Numbered from the stretch's first letter, positions 39,070 to 50,789 are shown. The stretch: DNA of 64,000 bases from Prunella strophiata (GCA_036583965.1 JAZBQD010000015.1:89081809-89145808); one strand, 5' to 3'. The notes: generated from the sequence alone by a model not told the origin. Numbers and translations: made by a program.

Positions 39070-41365
39070 CTGGCCACATCCAGTCTTTCATGTCTTAACA
39101 GCAATCACCATCTTCACCAATTCCCTTTCCCATCACAGCCCTGCAAGGGAGGCCAGCAGTGTCCAGGCAAATGCCAGTGGCAGGTCCTAGCTCTTCCTGA
39201 AGGCATCTCTGGTGACTTGTAAAAGTGTGATGGGATATGTCTGTGCCATTGGTCTCTCTGACTTCAGGCTCACCTGCAAAGAGGAGGGCCCTTCTGTACA
39301 AGACCAGAATAAACAGAGGTGATAATTCTGTGATTACATCAAAAGTAGTCAAAAACAGAGTCCCAGCAGATCTGAACATACAACATGGGCACCTTTCCCC
39401 TGGAGTTTTGGCTCTCTACTGTCAAAGAAGCACAACTCAAACACCTTTCATTTTATTTCTTAAAGCAAAAAACCAGTCTGTTTGCCTTAAAGTGTTATTG
39501 TGGCATGAATAATTTCACCTAGATTTTTTTTAATTCTTGGTAACTAACTGGATGATTAACTTTATTAAGAAATCAGGTCCAAAACAGGCAGCTACATTAC
39601 CTTTGATCTCCCTGCCTGTGCTTCAAAACAATAACCTATTTGGGTGCACTCAAGTTTAACTTTCCCTGGCACCACTGACTAGAGTCACTTTGGTTGGAGA
39701 AATAGCTTTAGGAAATGTTGATTAAAAAAAAAGAAAAAAAAGATCAGTCATACTGCTCTGCTAATTACATTTGCCATATTAATGGCACAGACTGTTCATT
39801 TTCAGGCTCTGTTGGAAAGATTACCCAGAGAGGTGTTATCCTCTCAGTACAGTGTCAGATGTCACCCTGTGGGATATTAAAGCCAAGTCAAGATTGTGCT
39901 GAAAAATATTTTTTTTCCTTCTGTACAGTAACACATACAGCTCTAGATTGCATTAAAAGAAATCCCTTTGCAGAAGAAATGTTAATGTGGGCTGCCAAAT
40001 GGGAAAGATTTTCCATAGTTCACTGTTAATGTGAGACCTCAGCTCTTGTGGAACATGCTGTCCTCTAATGAAAAGCTCCTTAATGAGAGCAGAGAATCAG
40101 GGTTTCACATCTAGACGAATGACAGCAAAGTTTGGAAGGTGTTGTTTCTGTTTTTCTTTCTTATTCTTTTTAATACAAGCACTAATTGGCCTTAAATAAA
40201 TGTGAGTAGGACACAATAGATTTATGATATTTTTTGTGAAGCAAAACCAGATCTCAGGCATTCAGAGAAACAGACTCCCCTTTTATGAGGTAATTATGAT
40301 TTAGTGTTTACTCTCTCCCTGTTGAGTCTGTGGGTTGCCTTTAAAGTGGCTCAGGGATGAATGTCAGAAGGGGAATTTACCTTTTCAACATGTAAAATGC
40401 AGAAGACATATATTATTTTTGTGAGTAATACTTCTCTTGCTGCTACATTGATTGGGTGTTTTTTCCTGAAAAACACCTATAAATTATCCCCAGTGAACAG
40501 GTTGCTGCATCATCAGAAACTGGTTGTTTTGGAAGAGTGTGGGGAAGTTTCTAAAAGTTCAGGTATCTCTTCCAGTAGTAGCAACACTCCTCCAAGCTCC
40601 ACGTCAGTCTTTCAGTTGGAAACCAAGTTTTATTTGATTTAAAAGGATGTGAATTAAATATGGAAGGTGACACCATCACACAGGCTTGCCTTTAGGTTTG
40701 TTTCTTGTTTTTGGTAGAAGACTTGGGAGCAGGCACCTTTTGGGGTTTACTTGCACAAGGCTGTGACCCAGCTCCAGGATTTCAGTGGGAGCTCATTCTG
40801 CCACACAGCACTGGCTCAACAATGTTGTTCTAGAAGCACAAGTGGACAGTTTGCTACCAGCTCTCAACCTGACTTTTTCCAGAGGTCCTAGGAAATGAGG
40901 CATATCTCTCCCTCTTGCACTCTCTGCTCTTTGTTCATTGAATCATCCTGCACATTCGGCAGCCCACCTGAAGGGCATGCAGGAAGCTGTGTGCTCAGCA
41001 AACCCAGCACCTCACTCCTGTCTGAACAGCTCTCACAGACATCCTACCAAAAAACAGTCTCCTCATTGCTAATTTCATACCTGCACGATTTATTTTTTAA
41101 GCTCTTTTTCCTCCCTTCCCTGATACCAAACTCAGAAACACTGGGTAGGATTTAGGAATGGTTTTGGGGGAAAAAACACATCACAATGAAAAAGATAGAA
41201 ATTGCAAATAATTGCAATAGCACAGCAGTGCACAACATGTACATCAGCTGCAGTGTAAGATGGGTTGCCTGTGAATTTGACAGAGCTGCAGGAGTTCAAA
41301 TCATGTGTTCAGGCAGTCTGGGAGATTTACTCTACAGTCTTCCAGGACCTAACTAATGCTGCATC
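39070..41365. other. Unannotated sequence
   Basis: Unique DNA. An A-rich stretch lies at 39723-39742. Frames of 86-104 codons (39095-39379 minus, 39715-40029 plus, 40361-40642 plus) have no recognised content. Nothing else supported. Confidence 0.5.
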
Positions 41366-41906
41366 AAAAGAGGTGTGGCCAGCAGGGTGAGGGAGGTGAT
41401 TCTCCCCCTCTCTGCTCTCATGGGACCCCACCTGCAGTGCTGCATCCATCTCTGGGGTCCCCAGCAGAGGAAGGACACTGACCTGCTGGAGTGTCTCCAG
41501 AGGAGGGCCACAAGAATGATCAGAGGGCCAGAGCACCCCTTCTATGAAGACAGACTGAGACAGTTGAGGCTGTTCAGCCTGGAGAAGAAAAGGCTCCAGG
41601 GATAATTAAGAGCAGCCTCCCATTACATTAATGAGGACTTTTTACAAGGGCATGTAGTGACAGGACAAGGGATAATGGCTTCAAACTGAAAGAAGGTGGG
41701 TTTATATTAGATATCAAGAAGAAATTCTTCACTATGACAGTGGTGAGACAATGACACAACTTCTCTCTGCCCAGAGAAGTTGTGGATGCCCCATCCCTAG
41801 AAGTGCTCAAGGTCAGTGAAAGGTGTTCCGGTTCATGACATGGGAGTTGGAACAAGATGAACTTTAAGATCCCTTCCAACCCAAACCATTCTACATTTCT
41901 ATGATC
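41366..41906 (+). mobile_element. CR1 LINE 3' fragment (coding end plus 3' UTR)
   Basis: Plus-strand translation around 41370-41605 reads like the CR1 C-terminus, including LLECLQRRATRMIRG and LFSLEKKRLQG. It continues through TTTTTACAAGGGCATGTAGT and a GTGGTGAGACA segment to CCAACCCAAACCATTCTACA and TTTCTATGATC. Relative to the family layout, part of the segment between the EKKRLQG region and the TTTTTACAAGG motif is shortened, and the UTR between GCTCAAGG and GGAAC is contracted. The frame stops at 41605, so no protein is made. Confidence 0.92.
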
Positions 41907-42170
41907 TCCAAAAGCCCAGGGGCATTGAGAAAGTGTGTTTAAACCCTGAGGAAATGTATAAATAAAAATTCCAGAAAAGTTATTATCCTCAGAAACAAAG
42001 GGAGAGATACAAAGAACGCAGACAAATGGTGAACCTGCATCAGCTCTTGGTTGTGTGTAGCAGAGGATGAATAGATCATAGATCAATAAACTGAAACACT
42101 GACTCATTAAAACCCAACATAAAATTCAAGTGGTTTATCCAGGAAGATAACTGATGGAAGACATTGATTA
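41907..42170. other. Unannotated sequence
   Basis: Short AT-rich interval after the CR1 tail. No feature recognised. Confidence 0.5.
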
Positions 42171-43030
42171 AAAAAATATGCTTGGTGCATGTGGAGGGTG
42201 AAGATCGGAGCTCTCTCCCCCTGTACTCTGATGGTTTTTGGCAGAGGCAATTTGAAATTTACACAGCATTGCTACAAACGACAGTGGGTGGTCAACAGAG
42301 CTGAAGGAGCACTCTTGGAAACTCACACCACAAAGAACTCTTATCCCTTCAGGGGAGGAGCGCCAGGACTCAAGGGTGCAAAGCACAGCCCAGGTTATGT
42401 ATTTTAGGGTGATGCTGCTGGCTCCCACCCACAAAACCTGAGGGCATGGCAGGCCTACGTGACCTACGTGGGCCACATGTTCACTAACTCTCAAATAAAA
42501 GGGCAAGGGTGGTTTCCTAGCATTTTCAGTACTACAAGCCTTGGTGATCCTCAGGAACACACTTATCCATTTATCTCACCCAGGTGATTTGCATCCACAC
42601 GCTCAAGCTGCGTTTTCGTCACCACCCCAGTTGTGCAAGCACCAGCCAGAGGAACAATTACCAATTCTAAAAGGTTTTATTTACAACAAACAATGATGCA
42701 ATTACTTGGCGTGATGGACACGGCAAACAGGACACCAGTCAAGCAAGTTTTTGGAAGAGTTTCAACATCTGATGTGTCTTGGAAAACATTCTTGCTGCAT
42801 GGGACTGGATAACCAGCAGGACAATTAATGGTGTTGGGAAAGTCACACAGAAGGAGCACACTCGCAGATCTGGAGAGTCTGAGGAAGAAGGTGATGGTGC
42901 AGCTCAAAAAGTAAGTCTTGGATGAAAACTGCAGTTGATGAAAGAAAAGAGATGGCTGTTTAAGAGAGTCACCTGAGGCTGAACCCACTGAAGAAGAGCA
43001 GAAGAAGGAGAGAGAAGGCATCACAAATGA
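42171..43030. other. Unclassified block, possible degraded LTR/retroelement
   Basis: This interval differs in texture from its neighbours: moderate GC, an AATAAA at about 42495 on the plus strand and a second AATAAA on the minus strand near 42673, and minus frames of 130 codons (42168-42560) and 115 codons (42677-43024). A tandem CCTACGTGA/CCTACGTGG lies at 42454-42471. I see no primer-binding site, no TG...CA ends that I can defend and no gag/pol similarity. A solo or partial LTR is one reading; unique DNA is the other. Confidence 0.25.
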
Positions 43031-45774
43031 GGAATGACAATGAAAAGTTTAAAATCTTTCTAAATTGTTATAGAAGACCTATAGCTAATTCTCTTTAGAA
43101 ATAGATCTGAACATAAACTGAAACTTGAGTATAAAGGTTACCAATGTTATTGCAGTTCATCAAGAAATGTATAAATACAAAAAGCAAACAAAGTAATTAA
43201 TTTCATGGGGTGTTTTTTTAGGAACCCACGGACCCATTGGAGTTGTCTTTCCTGTTTTAAGTGAAATTCAACCTGAAACTATTTTGCTTCCCTGTTCCTA
43301 CACCATCTGTGTCTGATGATGACCCAGATGAACCTTTATTGCCATCCTATATCAGCACCCAGTAGTTTTAATGGTATCTTTCCCATCTGTCTGCAATATG
43401 TGTGTACATTACATTTCTTTCAGGTACATTATCACTACCCTATATTTATTCTTATGTCATTTCATCGGCTTATAATTAACCATTGTGCTCATACTATCTT
43501 TTATTTCAATATATTTCTATGGTGATAAATGTATATGGGATGCATTAGTGAAAGGAGTTGAAATATATTTCCCTTACTTCCTGTGGAAATAACAGTTTGC
43601 AAATGGTGGTTTTGATATGATGGATTTCCCTTAGGAAATACACATGCACATCCACATGTATGTGTATTAGCACAGGGGATGTGGGAGAGTGTTCTATCCC
43701 AATCCCAGCACAACCCACCCTTACCAGCACTCTCACTCACCTCTTCCTGGTAAACTATAATTATTTTCAGTTTCTGGAAATGTTGATGCTGTGGGAGAAA
43801 GAAAGATCTCGTGTGCTTTTCCTGTCTCCTTCCCTATTTGGATGTGAGGGGAGAAAACAGAAAGCTACAGCAGTTACTTGTTTTTTAAAAAATAATTTTA
43901 TTTATTTCCTGAACAGTGTGCACTGTATTGTGTAGATTTAGCAGTGCTGTATAAAATAGCACACTGTAGTGTATAGCAATAGCAATAGCAATGTAGTTCA
44001 GGGATATTTTTAGTCAATAAAATAAGGGAAGGGCAAGTAAAATCCTGAAAATAGAAAATATTATAGGGTTCATATATTAAAAAAAAAAAAAGCAAGGATA
44101 TTTTATAGAAAGCTAATAATGTAGCCACTGTAAACCCTCAGGTTTCTACAGAAAAATTCTGGAAAATCAGGATGATGTTCACAGGTGCCTCTGTGCACTT
44201 TTGTGTGTTGTTAATATTGTAGTTAGTGTAGCATCATATTAAGAATCAGCATTAAATTTCATCTGTGTCATACAGGAATTGGAATGATAGTATAACAGGA
44301 TTTTGAAAAAAAAGTAACTCAATTTGATGTGGTAACCATAAGAAATAAGAACTGAACATGCAGCAAGAATATCTAATTTCAAACCATATTCTAAATATCT
44401 GTTCAGCAACCATACTGTGATAGTGTGTTTCACACAGTCGCTTTTTCATTTTTTTTTCCTAAAATTTCCCTTTATTTCTGTATTATGCCCAAGGCACAGG
44501 TATGGAGGGGGAAAAAAGTGTGAATATTTTCTAAAAACCGCTTTTTGCTGCTAGCTTTGCCATCTATAGCCAGGGTAGGATAGATACAAACAGGCCAGGA
44601 AAACTGGGTTATGGCAGGAGGACAAGGAAGGGCATTCTCCTGAGTGCTTAGGATTCAACACACCTACTGCTGGGCAAAAAATGTGAATATTTGGTGAAAA
44701 ATAAAAATTAAAAACATAAATAAAGAAAAAGGAGGATCTTAGGTGCTGTTTCAATAAAGGCAGCTCATGTAGCTGCAATGTTGGCTGTCTTCATTATGCA
44801 TATGGCCAAAGCAGTGACAGTCCCAGCTGCAGGACCCAATGAGGGGCATGTGAAACAGACTAACACAGGGAGTCAGGAGAGCTTTGGAAGCCAGGTAGAG
44901 CATTTTGAGATGTACAAAGTGGGTGGTGAACCTGATAGGAATAAAAATGATGAGTGTGTGGTCTGGTGTGTGAAGGACCCTTTTGGTAGCTACAGTAAAA
45001 TTAAAATTTTGGAATATGCTTTCAGAAGAATCTCAGAATATAATTGTAGCACCTGAACAAGAAAATCAACACCTGGCAAACAAGATAAGTCAAAATCAGA
45101 GTTTTAAATTATATAATTTTTACACAAAAAAAAATTGAAACCATTTTCAGAGGCCAAATTAAAGCAACTATACATATTGGTTTTAGTACTTCACATGGCC
45201 AACTAAGCTTGAAAAATTGAACCTTCCAGAAGAAGCACATCAGACTGCCACTTTAACAATGGTCTAAAAAAGGCAGGCTCTTATTTAGAAAACCTAACTG
45301 AGAACAAATATCAGAATGGCTTTATGCATTAAGGCAAGGTGTTTCATGAGGGAGAGATAAGCATGAAGGGAAGGGACAAAGTAACTGGAGCCAAACAATG
45401 TTATTCCTAAGAAAACAAGTGTTATTGAATTTTCAATAGCACTTTAGGAAGGTGAGACAAGACCTTGAGAATAATTACTTTTGATAGTTTTATTCCCCAA
45501 GCAAGCAAGGAATTAAAACACAAAAAATAACATTGAACAGAATTTTAACTTTTTTTTCCCTCTCTTTACTTGCTAAATCCAAATTCTGAAAACAAACCAT
45601 GGGACAAGAAACCTTTGGTGAAACCACAGGCGCAGCACTTGACACTTGTAAGGAAAGCAAAAGGGAATGTCAGAAGTTTGACTTCCCTTGCATCTGGGGA
45701 AAGTTTGAAACCAAGTTTGTCATTCTTCAGAAAGATGCTCCAGCTGTCAGACTAGGCAGCCAGGAGGGACCAGC
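43031..45774. other. AT-rich unannotated sequence
   Basis: No gene. Contains (AGCAAT)3 at 43975-43992, an A13 run ending at 44091 and a 92-codon plus frame (44778-45056) without recognisable domain. The rest is AT-rich unique DNA. Confidence 0.5.
43975..43992. repeat. (AGCAAT)3 tandem repeat
   Basis: Three perfect copies of AGCAAT. Confidence 0.9.
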
Positions 45775-46162
45775 CCTGTTCTGGGGGTGTCAGGCACAGC
45801 ATGGCCAGCTGGGCAAAGGAGGGGATTGTCCTGCTCTGCTCTGGGCTGGGGCAGCCTCACCTCCAGTGCTGGGGGCAGTTTTGGTGCCACAATGTAAAAA
45901 GGATATTAAACTGTTAGAGTGTCCAAAGGAGGGCCATGAGGATGGTGAAGGCTGAAGGGAAGCTGTGTGAGGAACAGCTGAGGGCACTTGGTTTGTTCAG
46001 CCTGGAGGAGTCTGAGGGGAGACCTCATTGCACTCTGCAACTTCCTCATGAGAGAAGCAGAGGGGCAGGTACCAATCTGTTCTCTCTGGTGACCAGTGAC
46101 AGGACCTGAGGAAACAGCAATGAAGCTGAGTCAGGGGAAGTTTAGGTCAGATATGAGGAAAA
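45775..46162 (+). mobile_element. CR1 LINE fragment, distinct subfamily
   Basis: Recognisable from CTGGGGGTGTCAGGCACAGC, GGGGATTGTCCTGCTCTGCT and CTCCAGTGCTGGGGGCAGTT to GTTCAGCCTGGAGGAGTCTG, GAGGGGAGACCTCATTGCAC and CAGGGGAAGTTTAGGTCAGA. This wording belongs to a CR1 subfamily with the ISCSALGWGSLTSSAGGSF-like C-terminal coding region. It breaks off at GATATGAGGAAAA, before the 3' UTR, so the 3' end is missing too. Frames are broken. Confidence 0.9.
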
Positions 46163-46483
46163 TGGGCACAAGTAGGCAAATAAAGTTCCCCCTGCTCCAA
46201 TAACAGGAGTCCAATAGAGACAGCTTCTGGTATTAAACAGTAAATACACTCCCTTCAGGAACGATGGAATTTTTTGGAATTGGAATATTCTGCCAGGCAG
46301 AAGCATAACTGAGATGAGCTTGCCAATTTATCTCTGCTACTTTTAAAGATAATTTTCTCTGGAAGTTCCCAAAACCCTCTCACTCTCTGACTCCAGGACT
46401 GTGTGAAATAAAATCAGGAGGTTTTTTAGCATTACTGATTTTGCATCAGGGATAATTAACTTCATAACCTCCCTGAGCCTGCA

Positions 46484-46487
<4 letters not shown>
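46163..46487. other. Unannotated sequence
   Basis: Unique DNA between the CR1 break and the TG microsatellite. Nothing recognised. Confidence 0.5.

Positions 46488-46546
<59 letters not shown>
46488..46546. repeat. (TG)n microsatellite
   Basis: An uninterrupted run of about 29.5 TG units (59 bases), preceded by TGTA. It is the longest dinucleotide repeat in the window and is likely length-polymorphic. Confidence 0.97.
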
Positions 46547-46547
<1 letters not shown>

Positions 46548-46880
46548 TTTCCTCCTCATAAGCCAACATCCCTGATACATAGATAATTTATGAAAACAGA
46601 GTAGACGCTTTTTAATTATTAAGTAATAGATAATAGGAGGGGACTTTTTCCAACAATGTGCAGTGGCTTTGAAGTGGAATACAGCACTGAAAGGTTAGTG
46701 GCTGTGGATAAATTGCATTTCAAAAAAGAAAACCTGAAGAAAGCTGCTACACTTACACTGTATTATTAAGTAAATTAAAACACTGAAAAGGTTCTTTTCA
46801 TTTTGCAATGCGTGCACTTCATTGCAGTAACATGTGAGCAGTAGTCCTGTGGCAAAAAGCCAACTGACTGCCCCAGAGTA
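46547..46880. other. Unannotated sequence
   Basis: AT-rich unique DNA. Nothing recognised. Confidence 0.5.
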
Positions 46881-47240
46881 AATCACACAGCATCAACACA
46901 GCCCATTCTCTCTAAATTACAGGGCAAACAATAATACAGGTAAAATTAGCCCCGGCCGTAATTATACAGCAGAACTGTGCCGAGGATGCAGAATGATAAA
47001 CGGCAAAGGCAGAGTGTGTTGTGTCATATCATGTAATCTCTCCTGCTGCAGAGTTGAAAAACAAAGGGAGAGTTGTGCCTTGTTTGTCTAACATGCTCTA
47101 TATCACAAATTAGAAATCCTTCCTAATTAAGATATTGTTAAATTTCCTTTGTTAACAATTTTTTAACAATGTTAATTAGTTATCATTGATGACATTTTAA
47201 CAATGTTAATTAGTGATCATTGTTCATCTAACAAACAATT
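46881..47240. promoter_or_regulatory. Candidate conserved non-coding element with homeodomain-type sites
   Basis: AT-rich, repeat-free and frame-poor. It contains AAATTAGCCCC, CCGTAATTATAC, CCTAATTAAG and two TGTTAATTAGT sites, the latter inside a local duplication (47161-47222). TAATTA/TTAATTAG cores suit homeodomain proteins. Evidence is motif density and texture only; cross-species conservation is not visible here. Confidence 0.35.
47161..47222. repeat. 28-bp direct repeat, period 34
   Basis: 47161-47188 and 47195-47222 are identical except for one base (T at 47181, G at 47215). Each unit holds TTAACAATGTTAA and TTAATTAG. The six-base spacer is ATGACA. Confidence 0.92.
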
Positions 47241-48050
47241 AGAGTGATTTGCTCTGCAGTTCTCAGGCACAGAAGTGCATCCCAGAGCCTTCCTGCCTTT
47301 TTACCCCCAGGCTGCTTGAGCCGAGGGAGGGCATCTGGGAATGCTAATGCAATACGTAGCCACTCATTTAGCAGAGGCATTGCAAGGAAAATCATGTCTG
47401 GCTTATGAACGTTTAATAGTTTGAAACAGCTGTAGCCCCACAAGGGTGTTCTCATCATACAAGTGCTCCATGAGGTCACTCAGGCCATTTTTACACTAAT
47501 GTAATATAATACAATTCTAGAGGCACACGGACATTCATTTCCCACTATTCCATTAATTCTCATCTAGCTGTGCAGTTGGCAGTGGCTCTCGGAGGCCTGA
47601 GGTTGTGGTGTCATCTAACTCCAGCCATTTTCTGGTCCATGCGCTGGTGACAGTAGCAGCAGCGCCTGCTGTGACTCATGTCCCTGGTGCCTTTGTGAAA
47701 ACTGGGACCAAAAACATCAGAACAAGAACCACTGTCACATTTACAAGGCCAGCTCTGGGAGTTGCAATATCACTTTGATTCGGAAGAAACGTCCCTGGGA
47801 AAGAAGGATGTTAGCAACAAGCGTTATGAAGGAGCTTGAGAAATCAGCTTGTCAGTTAGACCACAGGAGTGCAGAAATTGGACTGCATTTCCTGGCAGAG
47901 ACAAGTGGAGGGCTTCAGGCTCTGACAGATGTCAGCCTTGATGCACGCTTCCTCTCCACAGTGGTCAAAGCATTATCTCTGGCTGGAGCCAAAAGACCTC
48001 TCTCCTACCCGAGAACTTCAGGGGAAGTTGGGTTAAATGCTAGTTCAATT
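47241..48050. other. Unannotated sequence
   Basis: A 109-codon plus frame (47775-48104) runs into the A-rich tract and has a lysine-rich artefactual end. No domain recognised. Confidence 0.5.
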
Positions 48051-48092
48051 AAAAAAAACAAAAAAAAACAACAACCAACCAAACAAAAAACA
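48051..48092. repeat. A-rich low-complexity tract
   Basis: AAAC/AACC-type A-rich tract after an A8 run. It could be a decayed poly(A) tail of a plus-strand retroposed sequence ending here, but nothing upstream is recognised. Confidence 0.75.
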
Positions 48093-48500
48093 GGCTTGCA
48101 CTGAGGAAACAGACAGTCTGGAGGCTGAGCAGTAGGATAATACTGCCTGAGACACCTCCTGCTGTTGTCCTACTGCCAGTGATAGCAGCAATCAGAGGGG
48201 CAATCAGAGGCAGGGCCACCACAGAAGCATTGGGCAGTAACAGCGTCGGGACACCAGCAGCCATCTGTGTTATCACTGTGCCCCTGCTCCAGATAAGGGC
48301 AGACAGCCTGGGTGATAAGGCATCGACCTATGGTGTACAGCAGTGCTCCTGCAGTGAGTGCTGATGGTGGACCACCAGAGTAGCCGTGCATGTGGAAGGC
48401 CCTCAGCATGGATGTTGCTGCTGGGGCTGTTACCATGCTTACCATAGTGCTTAGCAAGAGGCATAAATGCACTTTGCTGTGAACCTTGCCTCAGCAAACA
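48093..48500 (-). other. Minus-strand hydrophobic open frames, unidentified
   Basis: All three minus frames stay open for 75-100 codons between 48049 and 48497. One (48049-48276) is strongly hydrophobic, with a stretch reading VVALPLIAPLIAAITG followed by SGSIILLLSLQTVCF, a pattern like two membrane helices. I cannot match it to a family. It may be a decayed retrocopy of a membrane-protein gene or a chance product of CTG/GCT-rich composition. Confidence 0.25.
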
Positions 48501-49626
48501 TGCTTGGACGCTGCTGCATTACAATTTTGTTTCTCATTTTATGTTTCTTTACAGCCATGAACACCTGCTGTCCACCCATATCTCAGTTACGTAATTTATC
48601 CATATTTTCTTCAGGTATGTAGTTTCTTCACTCTGTGACATGAACACTGAATTGTTTGCATGTTGCTATACATAAACATTTCTGCAGAAAATGGTAAATG
48701 GAAACGAGTGCCAGAACCCACGCAATAAGTTCTAAATGTTAACTGCAGATTTGGAAAATCATTGTTAATGCAGGGCTGACATAACAGACGTGTTCTTGCA
48801 TTGTCCAGGTTAGTGGGTGGCATTGATATGATTAGATTATAAGAGTGAGCCATTAATCCCTCCTTTTCCTGATTCTTATTGACAAAATTGGAGTGTAAAC
48901 TAACACTAACCTACTCAGTTCCAGCTACATTCTCATGAATATACATGCATCAGTCCATCAAATTTACATTTATAAATGCCCTTCATTCAAGGACCTCAGA
49001 ATGCAAGAGGCAATCAATATAAAAATAAAATTGTTAAGCTTGATTTGGTAAGAAAAATTCAGCTTAGGAGTTCCAAGATTATTCTACTGGCACTTTCTAT
49101 GGCTGGAGCTGAGTAGGATATGCCTGAGTTATGTCTTTCACCCTGACACTTGGTCTTGTGGTTTGTGTGCAAATCTAAGTGCTGATAGAAGCAAAGGATT
49201 AGTAGCACTTGCTAGGATAAAGCTCTGTACCTGTTTTTGCAGCAAAGTAGTGCTCTTTTCCCCCACCATTTCCTGGGAATGGCCACAGGGAAAGGCTGTG
49301 AAGCTGCTTGCCTCACTTTATGAATGGAAATCAAACACCAACCCTTGGAGAAGCAGCTGAATGTGCTATTTGTTATGACAGTGAAATGTTCCCAGTCAGG
49401 AACCCACAACTGGGAACCTAAAATCACAGTTTAAAAAGGAAATGCATTTTGATGCTCCAGGGCTCATCTATGGCAGGCTGGGGCAGAAGTGTCTAACTTT
49501 AAACATCCACATTTGGTGAGGTGAGAGAGGGAACTGATAAATGCTTGCTTGTATTTCTAGGTACCTTTTTGTTGTAGGAAATTTTATTACTGTTTGTATT
49601 ATGGATTGTGATTGTCAGACCCAGAT
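48501..49626. other. Unannotated sequence
   Basis: Unique DNA with frames up to 80 codons. Nothing recognised. Confidence 0.5.
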
Positions 49627-49630
49627 ATGA

Positions 49631-49652
49631 AAGTCAAAATATATTTTGACTT
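49631..49652. repeat. Perfect 22-bp palindrome
   Basis: Half-site AAGTCAAAATA is followed directly by its exact reverse complement, with no spacer. With the flanking ATGA (49627-49630) and CCAT (49653-49656) the symmetry extends to 30 bases with one mismatched pair. Confidence 0.95.
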
Positions 49653-50387
49653 CCATGGAAGCAGATGGAAATTTTAAACTGATTTTCACCTTTAAAAAAT
49701 GACCAGTCTCATTTTTAAATTTGATTAATTTGTTCTGTTGTTATGAATTTGCTGTGTTCTAGATTCCAAGTAACTGCTTTTTCTGAAACACAAGTAGGTA
49801 TCCCTAAGGGAAAGTGTAAATGTTTTGTGAGGATGATGCTGACAATATGCTAGCTGTGGGGTAGTGGGCTATAATTAGAGACCCATTTGCACCCAGTGAT
49901 TTTCTGTTATCATTTGTAAGTGACAGTAAAGTGTGCTGCATCTCCACCATCTTGTGGATTTACACATTCACTAATTCTTTGAGTCTTCACACTCCTCAGG
50001 TCAATTTTTTCTGGCATCATTATGTGACTGATTTCTAAGCAGAATATTCCCATGAGCCCAGCAGAAACATAGGACACCTCAGCAGTAGAGAAAGGCTAAA
50101 AATTCTATTTGTGCTCAGACTAGCTGACTTTGCCAGCCAGAAGTCATCAGTAAGCATTACCTACACAGCACCTCTATGACCACTCTCTTGTGTTGGAATA
50201 TTAAACCAGGCTTTGCTGACGTTAGGCAAAGGCAGCAACAAAAGGTAGTAAGCAAAGGAAGAAAAAGGTTCCTAAGTACTTGATCTGCTTCTTTTGTATT
50301 TCCTCATGTACACCTGCTCCTGAAAATCGGTGGGACTCCCTTCCTAAGGTTTATCAATTCCTGAGTCTGAAGGGGTTGAAGACCGGG
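49653..50387. other. Unannotated sequence
   Basis: AT-rich unique DNA. Nothing recognised. Confidence 0.5.
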
Positions 50388-50433
50388 TTTTTTGGTGGGT
50401 TTTTTTTTGGTGTTTTTTTTTTTTTTTTTTTTT
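50388..50433. repeat. T-rich tract with T21 run
   Basis: T runs interrupted by GG and GGTG, ending in T21 (50413-50433). The Phe/Gly-rich frame across it is an artefact. Confidence 0.9.
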
Positions 50434-50789
50434 CCCTTGCCCCAGTGTATCTGTCTCCCCTATTTATCTGCCTTTACAAAAGAGAGGCAAATACCATCTA
50501 TGCAGACATGCATTTTTCTGAGGTTACACTCTGGACCAGACTGGGAGTGAAATCATCAAAGATCTGCCAGATCTAGGTATTTTAGTGAGCTGGAGATGTA
50601 ACACCAACCAGTCAGCACTGGTTAAATACCAGCAGTTGCAGACAGGCTGCTGGCTGTCAGGATGAATTGAAGCTTCCCCCTGACACCCCAGTTCTACTGG
50701 GCATAGCTGTTATGCACTTTCATGCAAAACATTCAACTTAACTGGAATTAGTTGCTTTCACTAAAAACTAACAAGTCATTCAACAAATC

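Noticed and set aside
41375..41605. 76-codon plus frame as a possible host gene
   Set aside because: Translation is the C-terminus of CR1 reverse transcriptase, part of the LINE fragment at 41366-41906.
50280..50576. 98-codon plus frame with Phe/Gly repeats
   Set aside because: The repeat part is a translation of the T/G-rich tract; low-complexity artefact.
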